From an uncultured Lachnospiraceae bacterium (lineage in GTDB: Bacteria > Bacillota > Clostridia > Lachnospirales > Lachnospiraceae): a stretch of 64,000 nt of DNA. The notes beneath the pieces were generated by a model. The model saw nothing but the letters and a program-made list of their open reading frames with translations, had not been told where the DNA came from and did no database searches. The DNA is taken from NCBI GenBank assembly GCA_910584845.1, contig CAJUDH010000002.1:186001-250000 (forward strand), written 5' to 3'. Below, piece after piece: positions 17,459-26,876 of the stretch. A program made the translations under genes and the position numbers. Each line of letters begins with the position of its first letter. Position 1 is the first letter of the stretch.

Positions 17459-18295
17459 TCAGCCTTTTACGCCGCTGGCAGCAAGGCCTCCGGTAATATA
17501 CCGCTGCAGCACGATAAATATAACAATAATCGGTATGATTGACAAGATAGAGGCCGCCAAGATGGAATTCCAGTCCACGCCCATGGTCCCGATGTAGCTT
17601 TTTATGGCGATCTGGATCGTAAAATTATCCTGGTCAGACAATACCATCAGGGGGAGGATATAGTCATTCCACCTCCACATGAAAGAAAAGATTGTCAAAG
17701 TAACGGTTACGGAAGACCCTAAGGGAAGCATCAGCGCCCGGAAAATATGGAACTCCGACGCCCCGTCCAGCCTCCCCGATTCTACCAGCTCCAAGGGAAT
17801 GGACATATAATGCTGGCGGTACATGAAAATGCCTGTTGTAGTCGTAACCACCGGCAATATGCATCCCCAGATGTTATTATAAAGCCCCATCTCACTGACC
17901 ACCGTAAACTGGGCGATGGTAAGGATTTCCCCGGGAATCAAGGTACCCAGCAGGAAAATGGCAAACACCTTATTGACGTAAGAAACCTCTTTCCGGTAAA
18001 TGGCAAGGGCATAACCGCACATAGCGCTGATCACCACGGTTATTACTGTGCCCACAACGGCAAGGAACAGGCTGTTTTTCACATAATTGAAAAGCCCGTC
18101 CTCCACCACGCCCGCATAAGAGCTGGCATCCGGGTTCTGGGGAAACAAGTGAAGCGGATAGGCAAACAGCTCGGACGATGGCTTAAAAGAGCTGAAGCAC
18201 AGCCAAATAATCGGAAAAATCATCAGGAATGCCACCGCCATCCCCAGTAAGGTCACAAGAGCTACTTCCAGTTTTCGTTTCGTTGACCCTTCCAT
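17459..18295 (-). CDS. Carbohydrate ABC transporter permease (MalG-type)
   Basis: 278 residues, six membrane helices, with the EAA loop ESGRLDGASEFHIFRALMLP that contacts the ATPase, typical of CUT1 importers. It pairs with the upstream MalF-type protein; the genes overlap by one base (TAATG). No ATPase is encoded in the operon, so a shared MsmX-type ATPase elsewhere is expected, as is usual for CUT1 systems in Firmicutes. Confidence 0.93.
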   Translation of the reverse strand: MEGSTKRKLEVALVTLLGMAVAFLMIFPIIWLCFSSFKPSSELFAYPLHLFPQNPDASSYAGVVEDGLFNYVKNSLFLAVVGTVITVVISAMCGYALAIYRKEVSYVNKVFAIFLLGTLIPGEILTIAQFTVVSEMGLYNNIWGCILPVVTTTTGIFMYRQHYMSIPLELVESGRLDGASEFHIFRALMLPLGSSVTVTLTIFSFMWRWNDYILPLMVLSDQDNFTIQIAIKSYIGTMGVDWNSILAASILSIIPIIVIFIVLQRYITGGLAASGVKG

Positions 18296-19179
18296 TACAC
18301 CTCACCTCCGCCTTTCGTGGCCTTAAACTGAACCACCGCAATTACGATAAACAGTATACTGATCAAAATGCCTGCCGCCGACGCATACCCGTACCGGGAC
18401 TGGTTAAACCCTTGGTCAAATATGTATTGGACCACATAGGTTGTGGAAGAGCCTGGCCCGCCCAGGGAAATCCCCTGGATCAACGCGTATTCTTTCAAAA
18501 GGTTTACCGTGGATAAAAGCAGGACGATAAACGTAGTCGGCATCAGCAAAGGCAAAGTGATCCGGAAGAAAGACTGGACCTTTTTCGCCCCGTCCACACT
18601 GGCCGCCTCATAAAGCTCCCTGGAAATGTTGTTGATCCCCCCAACATACAAAAGCATGTAATATCCGGCAGAAATCCAATTGGAGGCCACGCTGATGACC
18701 ACCGTGGCCAGCACCGGGTTTAAGGACCACTGCAACGGGTCGGCCCCTATCTTTTGCAGGAGGAAATTTACCAGCCCATACTCCTGCCCGAACATCCAAT
18801 TGATGGTAATACCGGCTACCAAAGCCGAGAACAGAACCGGGATGTAAACCAACGTCCGCACGAGGGTAGTGCCTTTGAGGCTTTGGGAGGTCACCAGCGC
18901 CGCCAAAAGCAGCGGGATGGCAACCTTAAAGGGCAGGTTGCAGGCCGTATATACCATTGTCCTGGACAATGTCTTGTAAAAATCCCCGCTGGTCAAAATA
19001 TCGACGTAATTCTTTATCCCCATAAAATCCATGGTTTTCCACCCGTCATAATTGGTAAATGAAAACCAGATGCTCATACCCAGCGGAAGCAGGAAAAACA
19101 CTCCAAACAGCAGCAGGGAAGGAAGCACGAACATCCAGAAAGACCGGTCGTGGCTAAATGCCTGATTTTTCCTTTTCAT
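18295..19179 (-). CDS. Carbohydrate ABC transporter permease (MalF-type)
   Basis: 294 residues, six membrane helices, EAA loop ELYEAASVDGAKKVQSFFRI near residue 190. The first permease of the CUT1 importer, translated just before its MalG-type partner. The ATG follows AAGGGAC. Substrate is probably an oligosaccharide carrying an unsaturated uronic acid, judged from the GH105 gene upstream. Confidence 0.93.
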   Translation of the reverse strand: MKRKNQAFSHDRSFWMFVLPSLLLFGVFFLLPLGMSIWFSFTNYDGWKTMDFMGIKNYVDILTSGDFYKTLSRTMVYTACNLPFKVAIPLLLAALVTSQSLKGTTLVRTLVYIPVLFSALVAGITINWMFGQEYGLVNFLLQKIGADPLQWSLNPVLATVVISVASNWISAGYYMLLYVGGINNISRELYEAASVDGAKKVQSFFRITLPLLMPTTFIVLLLSTVNLLKEYALIQGISLGGPGSSTTYVVQYIFDQGFNQSRYGYASAAGILISILFIVIAVVQFKATKGGGEV

Positions 19180-19252
19180 TATATAGTCCCTTCTGGTTCA
19201 AACGAGAACCTTTCATCTATCGCCATATCCGTTGTAATACATCCTCCGCCGG

Positions 19253-20602
19253 TTAATATGCCATATCCCATCCGGAGGACTCCGCCAAGGCTTTAGCAAA
19301 GCCGTCCAGGGCATCTTTGGCTGACAATTCGCCTGCTACTGCGCGCTTCAGGGCGTCCCTGTACTCATTATCCTTATACGTCCTCCAGGAAGAGCTCTCA
19401 TCCACCATGAAAGTATCCGTCACATAGCCGGCTTCATTCTGAATAATGGCAAAATCTTCTTTGGCCTTGTCTGTATCCGGAGTATACGTGATGCCATTCA
19501 TCACAGACGGCTCTTTGCGGATCTGCAGGAACTCTTCATATTGCCCTTTTTCAAACAGCCAGGCCACAAACTGTTTTGCCAGCTCCGGATTTTTGCCGTT
19601 GACAGGGATTGCCAGGGCCTCGCCGCCGATGATGGCCGACTGCCCCGCACTCCCCTTAGGGGTGGGCATGACGCCAAAGGTAAATTTGGAAACCTCCGTG
19701 GTAAAAGTATTATAGTTCCAGGAACCTGACAGTAAAATAGCCGCGTCCCCGTTCTTAAAATATTCGACCGGGTTATCCGTAGTCCCGCCGGCCCAGATGG
19801 CCTTAGGCATCACCTCATTATTGGCCTGGACGAACCGTTCCAGCGTCTGTATGTTCTCCGGGCTGTTGACGGCCACCTTGAAGGTATCCCCGTCTTGCTG
19901 CACCAGGGAACCGCCGCCTGCATACATCAAAATATCGTAGCGGGCCCGGGACACATCCGCTGCAAAACCATATTTCACGCCGCCCTTTTCCTGAAGGGTT
20001 TTCGCATTTTCATAAAGCTCATCCCAGGTCCAAGGCTTATCAATGGTCGGCGCGTCAATGCCGGCCGCCGCAAAAGCGTCCTGGTTATAAAACATGCAGG
20101 TGGTAGTATATTGGTCCGGAATTCCGGTAATGGTATCGGATGTGTAGGATTTCCCCACGATCTTCAAAGCCGAACCGTTAAACTGGGACAAGTCCAGCAC
20201 CGTATCCATATCCACGAACTCTTCCGGGTACAGTTGGTGTAAACGGGTAGTTGCCACCAAGTCCGGAAGGTCATTATTTTTTGCCATGGAGGGGAACTTG
20301 CTTAACATATCGTCATGGGAAATGATGATTTGTTTGATCTCGTTGCCCGTCTCCTCGGACCATTTTTTCAGTGCGCTGCCCAAAGCGTCGCCCTCCCCCG
20401 GCTCTTCAGAGATCATCACCTGCAGCGTCTGCCCGGTGATTGGGCCGGCATTTTCGTTGCCCGCATTTCCTGACGCATCCTGCCCCCCTGCCGGGGCCCC
20501 GCCGTTTCCTGGCTTAGACGCCCCCCCACAGGCAGACAGCGATCCAACTGCCAACGCTGCAGCCATTACACCTGCCATGGTCTTTCTAAACATTTTTTTC
20601 AT
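19253..20602 (-). CDS. Sugar-binding lipoprotein of ABC importer
   Basis: 449 residues, family 1 extracellular solute-binding protein. Signal peptide and lipobox LSACGG near residue 22, a Gly/Ala/Asn-rich linker, then the bilobal binding fold with GSWNYNTFTTEV and GGEALAIPVNGKNPELAKQFVAWLFEKG-type motifs (about residues 280-350) common to CUT1 binding proteins. It is membrane-tethered outside and delivers an oligosaccharide to the two permeases encoded next. Confidence 0.92.
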   Translation of the reverse strand: MKKMFRKTMAGVMAAALAVGSLSACGGASKPGNGGAPAGGQDASGNAGNENAGPITGQTLQVMISEEPGEGDALGSALKKWSEETGNEIKQIIISHDDMLSKFPSMAKNNDLPDLVATTRLHQLYPEEFVDMDTVLDLSQFNGSALKIVGKSYTSDTITGIPDQYTTTCMFYNQDAFAAAGIDAPTIDKPWTWDELYENAKTLQEKGGVKYGFAADVSRARYDILMYAGGGSLVQQDGDTFKVAVNSPENIQTLERFVQANNEVMPKAIWAGGTTDNPVEYFKNGDAAILLSGSWNYNTFTTEVSKFTFGVMPTPKGSAGQSAIIGGEALAIPVNGKNPELAKQFVAWLFEKGQYEEFLQIRKEPSVMNGITYTPDTDKAKEDFAIIQNEAGYVTDTFMVDESSSWRTYKDNEYRDALKRAVAGELSAKDALDGFAKALAESSGWDMAY

Positions 20603-20606
20603 TCCG

Positions 20607-21719
20607 TTAATCCTCCTCTCGTTTGGTCATGTATTTTTTGCTTTCCATAAAGAAAAGCATCGCCAGCGCTTGCCCGTATGGCATGGGTTTTAGCTCGACC
20701 TCTTTATAAAAATCCCGGGATTCCCTTCCCATAGGCGTCCCGTAAGAAACCTGATGGACGACCCCTTCCTCGTCCGTATACCCCAGGATCGGCTCGACCG
20801 CCCGCATCGCCCGCATTGCCCACTCTTCCTTACCTAGCCCCATACCGGTCCCTTTCAGGATCCCATAGGCAAACCCACAGGTGGCGCTTGCCTCCACATA
20901 GGACTCTTTGTCATCCACCAAAGTATGCCACATGCCGTTGTCTTCCTGATACTCGAGCAAGGCTTCCACCTGGCGCCGCCAGGTCTGGGCCAAAAACTTT
21001 TTAACGCTTCCGCTTACAGGGGCCATATCTAAGTATTCCGGGATTGCTGCCGTTACCCAGCAGTTCCCCCGCCCCCAAAAAGCACCGGCAAAATTATGGT
21101 TTCCTTTGAATGTCCAGCCATGGTACCATAGCCCCGTCTTGCGGTCTGCCAAATATTTGACATGAAGCAAAAACTGATATTCGGCCTCGTCCAGATACCG
21201 CTGCTCCCCCGAAATCCGTCCCATGTTCGCCAGGAACAAAACCGTCATAAACAAAGTGTCGTCCCAAAGTTCCCCTTCATTCAGCGAATCGGACGTGATA
21301 TGCTGAAGCCCGCCTTCGCGGGTCCTCGGGAAATCCTGGCAAATCCACTCTGCCCACTCTTTACAGACATCCAGGTAATCTTCCCTTTCCAGTTCTTTTG
21401 CCACAAAAGACATTGCCAAAAGCGGCGTTACCGTGTTTACATTTTTTGCCGGAAGCCCGACTGCAAGCTGCCTCTCATAGTAAGAAACCAGTATCTTCAA
21501 ATACCTGGAATCCCTGGTATCCTGATAGAGCTTCCAAACGCCGTATAGCCCTACCCCTTGCGTCCATTCCCAGTATTGGTATTTGCGGATATCGTCATTG
21601 GCAAGGTTTTTCGTCTTCATACCTTCAAGAAACTGCTCGTCTTCTTCGTACAATACTTTCTCAAAGCTGCTAAGATATTTATCTACAGCCCGGTCAATAT
21701 CCCCTTTTGTGTAGGCCAT
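20607..21719 (-). CDS. GH105 unsaturated glucuronyl/rhamnogalacturonyl hydrolase
   Basis: About 370 residues, alpha/alpha-barrel of the GH88/GH105 type (YteR-like). Visible motifs: LWDDTLFMTVLFLANMG with the probable catalytic Asp, WYHGWTFKGNHNFAGAFWGRGNCWV (positions around residues 195-220) and HQVSYGTPMG near the end. These enzymes remove 4,5-unsaturated uronic acids from the ends of lyase products, by hydration, in the cytosol. The start is the ATG with GGAGGGGG directly upstream; an earlier in-frame start is unlikely. First gene of the operon, 4 bases ahead of the binding-protein gene. Confidence 0.88.
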   Translation of the reverse strand: MAYTKGDIDRAVDKYLSSFEKVLYEEDEQFLEGMKTKNLANDDIRKYQYWEWTQGVGLYGVWKLYQDTRDSRYLKILVSYYERQLAVGLPAKNVNTVTPLLAMSFVAKELEREDYLDVCKEWAEWICQDFPRTREGGLQHITSDSLNEGELWDDTLFMTVLFLANMGRISGEQRYLDEAEYQFLLHVKYLADRKTGLWYHGWTFKGNHNFAGAFWGRGNCWVTAAIPEYLDMAPVSGSVKKFLAQTWRRQVEALLEYQEDNGMWHTLVDDKESYVEASATCGFAYGILKGTGMGLGKEEWAMRAMRAVEPILGYTDEEGVVHQVSYGTPMGRESRDFYKEVELKPMPYGQALAMLFFMESKKYMTKREED

Positions 21720-21885
21720 TGTCCCCCTCCTTTCCTCTTTGGGCACCGGCGCCACCCTACGGCTTTGGGGTAGCCTTTTCCAACTGCCCTATGGCTTTTA
21801 TCATAACACTTGCCCACATCAATATCTACACCATTTTTTGTCTTTTTGATTTAATAATATTGCATTTTTTGCTATAAAATTAATT

Positions 21886-21902
21886 ATTCTATCCAATAGA
21901 AT
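21886..21902. promoter_or_regulatory. Palindrome between the GH105 and AraC genes
   Basis: ATTCTATCCAATAGAAT, a perfect 7-3-7 inverted repeat in the 458-base AT-rich divergent region (21720-22177). It could be an operator for the glycan operon. AraC proteins usually prefer direct repeats, so its binder is uncertain. The rest of the gap shows no ORF or known RNA. Confidence 0.4.
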
Positions 21903-22177
21903 CATATTTTTCTTCCCATTTTTAACTATTTTCACATATTTTTTTACCATGCTATTGTATTTTTCCCCTTTTTGTGTTTTACTGAAAATTAATATACCAA
22001 CATGTCCCCCGTGCAAAAAACCTGCAGCGGCCTCCGGTAAACCGGGGCAAAACATGGAACCTGGCTTGCCAGGCCCCTTTGTCAAAGCGCGGCTGCGCCA
22101 TCCGCTTTGTAAAAACAGGTTTTTCCGGATGGGCACATGCAGCAATTTAAACTATTTACCGTCAAGAGGAACCTGCC

Positions 22178-23119
22178 ATGAAATATTACCCTAACACTTC
22201 GTTAAAATACGAACAAGGCTTTTCCATCGTCATTAATAATATGACCATCCCGATTGAAAACTCCACCTGCTACTTTTTCGATTACGATAAAAGGAGCCAA
22301 TCTGTCAACATGGAATTCCCTCATTTCCATATTTTCTATGAAATGATGATCTTATTAAGCCCCAAGGCCAACCATTTCGTAGAAGGGAAATGTTATGACA
22401 TGATTGCCAACGACATTATTTTGCTTCCGCCGTCTGTCTTGCACCAGTCCGTGTATTTGCCCGGACCGCCCAGCGACCGCATCGTCATTGGCTTTATGCT
22501 GCCAAAACAGGACACCTACACCAACGGCTACAGCGAAATTTTATCCGTTTTCAACACCGCCCAACCGATTTACCGGTTTCACCGGGAAGAACAGAACCGG
22601 TTGTTTTCCCGGCTTAACGAGATCACTGAAATGAGCCGGAATATTCAAAATCCCGGCGTACGCAACTTAATGATCCATTGTAAGTTCATGGAATTTTTAT
22701 TCCTGCTGTACAGCATCCAAAACCATAACCAATATGCACCCAGCCCGGAAAACGGGCTAAAAGACAAAATGTATACCATTACCAATTATATCCATACCCA
22801 TTACGGGGAAAAGATTTCCTTAGCCTCCATAGCAGATACCTTTTATATCAGCCCCTATTACCTCTCTCACCGCTTTAAAGAAGTAACCGGCTACACAGTA
22901 GTGGAATACATCCAGCTTACCCGGGTCAAAAACGCCCAATACCTGCTGCTGAACTCTGACAACAAGATTACCCGGATTTCCGAGCAAACCGGATTTTCCA
23001 GTTTTAGCCAATTTAACCGGGTGTTCCGGAAATTTTGTGGCATGTCCCCCTCAGACTATAAAATATCTGCCCATAACCAAACCATTTATGGGGTAACCTT
23101 ACCAAAGGACAGCCAATAA
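22178..23119 (+). CDS. AraC-family transcriptional regulator
   Basis: 313 residues: an N-terminal cupin-like sensing domain (EFPHFHIFYEMMIL, DIILLPPSVLHQSV) and a C-terminal double helix-turn-helix from about residue 205 (SLASIADTFYISPYYLSHRFKEVTG, then ITRISEQTGFSSFSQFNRVFRKFCGMSPSDYK, each read across the HTH). Divergent from the glycan operon, so probably its activator responding to a sugar fragment. Confidence 0.92.
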   Translation: MKYYPNTSLKYEQGFSIVINNMTIPIENSTCYFFDYDKRSQSVNMEFPHFHIFYEMMILLSPKANHFVEGKCYDMIANDIILLPPSVLHQSVYLPGPPSDRIVIGFMLPKQDTYTNGYSEILSVFNTAQPIYRFHREEQNRLFSRLNEITEMSRNIQNPGVRNLMIHCKFMEFLFLLYSIQNHNQYAPSPENGLKDKMYTITNYIHTHYGEKISLASIADTFYISPYYLSHRFKEVTGYTVVEYIQLTRVKNAQYLLLNSDNKITRISEQTGFSSFSQFNRVFRKFCGMSPSDYKISAHNQTIYGVTLPKDSQ

Positions 23120-23155
23120 AGACAAACTACCCCGGATTTATATTTTTAAACAGCA

Positions 23156-23189
23156 AAAGGCATACCGGCCCATCGGCCGGTATGCCTTT
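23156..23189. terminator. Bidirectional terminator
   Basis: AAAGGCATACCGGCC and its complement with a 4-base loop lie between the convergent AraC and dehydratase genes, with A/T tracts on both sides. Confidence 0.8.
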
Positions 23190-23217
23190 CCAAACAAAAC
23201 AGGCTTTTTATCGTATG

Positions 23218-24969
23218 TCAATCTTCTTTATATTCCAAATAAGCGCCCTTCATCGGAGAAGCCGCCAGATCTGAAAACAGACGCAGCACCCCCCGCTTAT
23301 ATTTTACCGGCTTAGGCTGCCAGCTTTTTTTCCGCTCTTTTAGGATAGCGCTTATCTCGTCGGGCGTCTTCCGTTCCCCTTTAATGCCCACAATATCCAG
23401 GATGCGCTTCTTAATATCCAGATAAATCAGGTCCCCTTCTTCCACCAAGGCAATCGGCCCCCCTGCCTGGGCTTCCGGGCTGCAATGGCCAATGACCGGG
23501 CCTGTAGATGCGCCGGAAAAACGCCCGTCAGTTATCAGGGCAATGCTTTTACCCAATTCCTTGTCGGAAGAAATCGCCTCGGAGGTATAGAACATCTCCG
23601 GCATCCCAGACCCTTTGGGGCCTTCATAGCGGATAAATACCGCGTCCCCAGGCTTAACTTTGTGGTGGAGGACGGCGTCGATGCACTCCTCCTCGCTGTC
23701 AAAAGGCCTGGCGTTAAGGACGGCAGAAAACATCTCCTTGGGGCAGGCGGTATGTTTGATCACCGCCCCTTCCGGGGCCAGGTTCCCCTTGAGGATAGCA
23801 ATGGAACCGTCGGTTCCCATCGCCTGCCCATAGGGCCGGATAATATCTTCCCGCTTCAAATCCAGCCCATATTTTTTGTTGGCTTCCTCCAGCCATTTCT
23901 GGCAGCGGCCGTAAAAGCCGTTTTGCTTTAGCTCCTCCAAGTTCTCCCCCAAGGTCTTGCCGGTAACCGTCATGGCATCCAGGTGCAGGGAACGTTTGAT
24001 TTCTTCCATAATGGCCGGAACGCCACCGGCATAATAAAAAAATTCAGCCGGCCAACGGCCAGACGGGCGCACGTCCAACAGGTAACGGGCCCCCCGGTGG
24101 AGGCGGTCAAAGGTGTCGCCGGTAATCTCAATGCCGAATTCATGGGCAATGGCCGGGATATGGAGCAGGCAATTGGTAGAACCGGAGATCGCGGCATGGA
24201 CCAAAATGGCGTTTTCAAAGCTTTCCCTGGTCACAATATCGCTGGGTTTCCGGTTCTCTGTCCGGGCCAGCTCTACCGCCAGCTTTCCGGCGTTTTTGGC
24301 ATATGTGGCCAAATCCGGGCTGGTGGCGGGGAGCAGGGCGCTGCCAGGCAAGGCAAGGCCCAGGGCCTCAGCCATAATCTGCATGGTAGATGCCGTGCCG
24401 ATAAAAGAGCAGGCGCCACAGCTGGGGCAGGCGTTGCATTTGGCCCAATTCAGCTCCTCTTCACGGATCTCCCCCCGCTCATACCTGGCAGAGTACATCC
24501 CCAACTGCTCTAACGTCAACAAGTCAGGCCCCGCTGCCATAGTGCCGCCGGTGACTACCACAGAAGGGATGTCCACCCTGGCCAGCCCCATTAAATTGCC
24601 CGGCAGCCCTTTGTCGCAGCTGGCCATAAAAATACCGGCGTCAAAAGGGGTGGCGTTAGCCTGGATTTCAATCATATTGGCGATCATTTCCCGGCTGGCA
24701 AGGGAAAAATTGATACCGTCGGTCCCCTGGCTCTCCCCGTCGCACATGTCCGTGCAGAAATACCGGGCGCCGTATCCCCCGGCCTCGGCAACCCCCTGGC
24801 GTGCAGCCTCCACCAGCCGGTCCAAATGGCCGGAGCCCGGGTGGCTGTCGCCAAAGGTGCTTTCAATAAAAATCTGTGGTTTTGCCAGGTCTTCCGGCTT
24901 CCAGCCGGTCCCCAGGCGCAAAGGATCCAGCTCTGGCGCAAGCTGGCGCATTTTTTGACTGATTAACAT
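23218..24969 (-). CDS. IlvD/Edd-family dehydratase, probably for a sugar acid
   Basis: 583 residues. Family motifs: CDKGLPGNLMGL, CNACPSCGACSFIGTASTMQ for the Fe-S cluster, HAAISGSTNCLLH, DGRFSGASTGPVIGH. These enzymes dehydrate dihydroxy acids or aldonates. Where [2Fe-2S] members have PCNxH this protein reads HPGSGH, like E. coli IlvD, hinting at a different cluster type. No branched-chain genes are near; it is divergent from a GntP permease and FadR-type regulator and shares a promoter architecture with them, so a gluconate-like substrate is more likely than dihydroxy-isovalerate. The ATG has AAGAAAGGAAA upstream. Confidence 0.85.
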   Translation of the reverse strand: MLISQKMRQLAPELDPLRLGTGWKPEDLAKPQIFIESTFGDSHPGSGHLDRLVEAARQGVAEAGGYGARYFCTDMCDGESQGTDGINFSLASREMIANMIEIQANATPFDAGIFMASCDKGLPGNLMGLARVDIPSVVVTGGTMAAGPDLLTLEQLGMYSARYERGEIREEELNWAKCNACPSCGACSFIGTASTMQIMAEALGLALPGSALLPATSPDLATYAKNAGKLAVELARTENRKPSDIVTRESFENAILVHAAISGSTNCLLHIPAIAHEFGIEITGDTFDRLHRGARYLLDVRPSGRWPAEFFYYAGGVPAIMEEIKRSLHLDAMTVTGKTLGENLEELKQNGFYGRCQKWLEEANKKYGLDLKREDIIRPYGQAMGTDGSIAILKGNLAPEGAVIKHTACPKEMFSAVLNARPFDSEEECIDAVLHHKVKPGDAVFIRYEGPKGSGMPEMFYTSEAISSDKELGKSIALITDGRFSGASTGPVIGHCSPEAQAGGPIALVEEGDLIYLDIKKRILDIVGIKGERKTPDEISAILKERKKSWQPKPVKYKRGVLRLFSDLAASPMKGAYLEYKED

Positions 24970-25043
24970 AACGGGTTTCCTTTCTTTAAAACTATATTTT
25001 TGGCAAAATACCGTGATAGCATTGGTTTGCTTCAATATTTCTT

Positions 25044-25072
25044 AATATAACATGTGATGTCATATGTTTCAA
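25044..25072 (-). promoter_or_regulatory. Dehydratase promoter with operator in the spacer
   Basis: On the minus strand TTGAAA (25067-25072), 17 bases, TATATT (25044-25049). The spacer is filled by an imperfect inverted repeat, AACATGTGATGTCATATGTT (25049-25068). A similar arrangement is seen at the divergent gntP promoter. Confidence 0.6.
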
Positions 25073-25229
25073 TTATTAGATTTGCATAATTTCTATCCTT
25101 TTTCTTTGTATAACATTCCTATCTAAAGAACAAAATATTTAAATTTTCAAAATTTATCGTTATTTTTAACAAATACGTCTTTAATTTTATATGGAATATG
25201 TAGAATTATTGTTTTTTACACTTTATCAT

Positions 25230-25258
25230 TTGACATACGACGTATGACGTGTTATGTT
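25230..25258 (+). promoter_or_regulatory. gntP promoter with operator in the spacer
   Basis: TTGACA (25230-25235), 17 bases, TATGTT (25253-25258). A perfect 6-1-6 palindrome CATACGACGTATG (25234-25246) overlaps the -35 and spacer. Repression by the FadR-type regulator encoded downstream is the simplest reading. The rest of the 24970-25323 gap is AT-rich and shows nothing else. Confidence 0.65.
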
Positions 25259-25323
25259 TTACGCATAAACCTTGGCGCCTTTGCGGGGCATTGATACCAA
25301 ACATATTCAAAAGGAGGCATATT

Positions 25324-26718
25324 ATGTTGTTGTTAGTATTCCTTATTTCTATTGCTGCTTTACTCCTCTGTATTATCAAAGTCAAATTAAATCCCTTTGT
25401 GGCCCTTCTCGTATGTGCTTATGGCACCGGCATTATGACCCTGGCCACTTATGCCAAAGGGTTGGCTCCGGACGGCTTTTCCTCCCTTGCCGATGTAACG
25501 AACTGTATCACAAATAATTTCGGCTCTACTTTAGGTTCCATCGGCATCGTCACCGGCCTGGGGGTTATGCTGGGCATGTTCATGTATGAATCCGGAGGGA
25601 TCGACAGTATTGTTGATAAAGTGCTGAAAGCCGTCGGGCCGAAACGTTCCCAGTATGCGGTATCCGTGGCAGGTTTTATCACCGGCATCCCGGTTTTTGG
25701 CGATGTGGTATATATTATGTTTGCGCCCATGTTACGGGTACTCTCCCGCAAAACCGGCTATTCCATGGCTGCTTATGGCGGTGCGCTGGCCATTGCCACC
25801 ACCTGTACCTTTGCCCTGGTACTGCCTACGGCCCCTCCGTTAGCAGTAGCCGGAGCCATGAAAATCAATGTGGGCATATTCTTCTTTTACGCATTGATCT
25901 CTGCTTTTATCGGCATGTTTATGGGCGGCATTGTTTATGGAGGCATTGTAAACCGGCAAGATCAAAAAGCGGGGAAATCCTGGGATTTCTCTGACCTGGA
26001 TGCCGAACTTAGCGAAAATGCCTCCAAAGCTTCCCACAAACCCAAAATGGGGGCCGTAGCCGCCCTTTCCATCCTCCTGGTCCCCATTATCCTGATCCTG
26101 GCTGGTTCCTTCTCCGCCTTCTTACTGCCTAAGGATAGCAACGTTTTAAAAATCCTCACCTTTTTGGGCGACAAGAATGTAGCCATGACCATCGGTGTCC
26201 TTTACGGCGCATTCCTTTCCCGCCCCCACCTGGACCGCTCCATCACGGAAATCATGAATGACGGTGCGGATAAAATAGGCCTGGTCCTGCTTATTACTGG
26301 GGCCGGCGGCGCTTACGGCGGCGTTTTAAAAGCTTGTGGCATTGCCAATGTAATTACGGACGGCCTGCAAGGCCTGCATATGCCTGTCCTGGTGATGTGC
26401 TTTGCCATTGCCCAGGTACTGCGCATCGCCACCGGCTCCACAACCGTGTCGCTGACTACCACGGCCGCCATTGTTTCTTCCGCGGCTGCAGCCTCCGGCA
26501 TATCCCCGGTCCTGTGCGCCGTTGCCGTTTGCGCAGGCGGCATTGGCCTGTCCCTCCCCAATGATTCCGGCTTCTGGGCTGTTTCCCGCTTTTTCCACCT
26601 CAATGAGGTAGACACCATCCGCGGCTGGACCATAGGGGGCTTTGTTGCCGGTATCTCCATTTTGTTATTCACTTGTGCCCTCAGCCTGTTTCAAGGGTTC
26701 CTCCCTGGGTTAAGCTGA
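25324..26718 (+). CDS. GntP-family gluconate-type permease
   Basis: 464 residues, about 12 membrane helices, of the gluconate:H+ symporter (GntP) family: GIPVFGDVVYIMFAPMLR, LPTAPPLAVAGAMKINVG and GSTTVSLTTTAAIVSS are characteristic. It should import an aldonate or related hydroxy acid for the divergently encoded dehydratase. The ATG follows AAAAGGAGGCAT; an upstream in-frame ATG would add non-family residues. Confidence 0.92.
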   Translation: MLLLVFLISIAALLLCIIKVKLNPFVALLVCAYGTGIMTLATYAKGLAPDGFSSLADVTNCITNNFGSTLGSIGIVTGLGVMLGMFMYESGGIDSIVDKVLKAVGPKRSQYAVSVAGFITGIPVFGDVVYIMFAPMLRVLSRKTGYSMAAYGGALAIATTCTFALVLPTAPPLAVAGAMKINVGIFFFYALISAFIGMFMGGIVYGGIVNRQDQKAGKSWDFSDLDAELSENASKASHKPKMGAVAALSILLVPIILILAGSFSAFLLPKDSNVLKILTFLGDKNVAMTIGVLYGAFLSRPHLDRSITEIMNDGADKIGLVLLITGAGGAYGGVLKACGIANVITDGLQGLHMPVLVMCFAIAQVLRIATGSTTVSLTTTAAIVSSAAAASGISPVLCAVAVCAGGIGLSLPNDSGFWAVSRFFHLNEVDTIRGWTIGGFVAGISILLFTCALSLFQGFLPGLS

Positions 26719-26724
26719 CCCCCC

Positions 26725-26767
26725 AGAGGCGATGCCGTAAGGCGCCGCCAGGCAAGGCATCGCCTCT
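26725..26767 (+). other. Hairpin after gntP
   Basis: AGAGGCGATGCC pairs with GGCATCGCCTCT over a 19-base loop just after the stop. No T run follows, so termination is uncertain. A second imperfect hairpin (GCAGCC...GGCTGC, 26833-26876) lies just before the regulator promoter. Confidence 0.5.
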
Positions 26768-26876
26768 TGTTGCCGGCAGCCGGCCCCACCTTTCCTTCCG
26801 ATGCCCCATAGGCGGTACATCGAATGCAAACCGCAGCCGCAGGCTTCCTGCTGCCACAGCAGCAAGCCCCGGCTGC

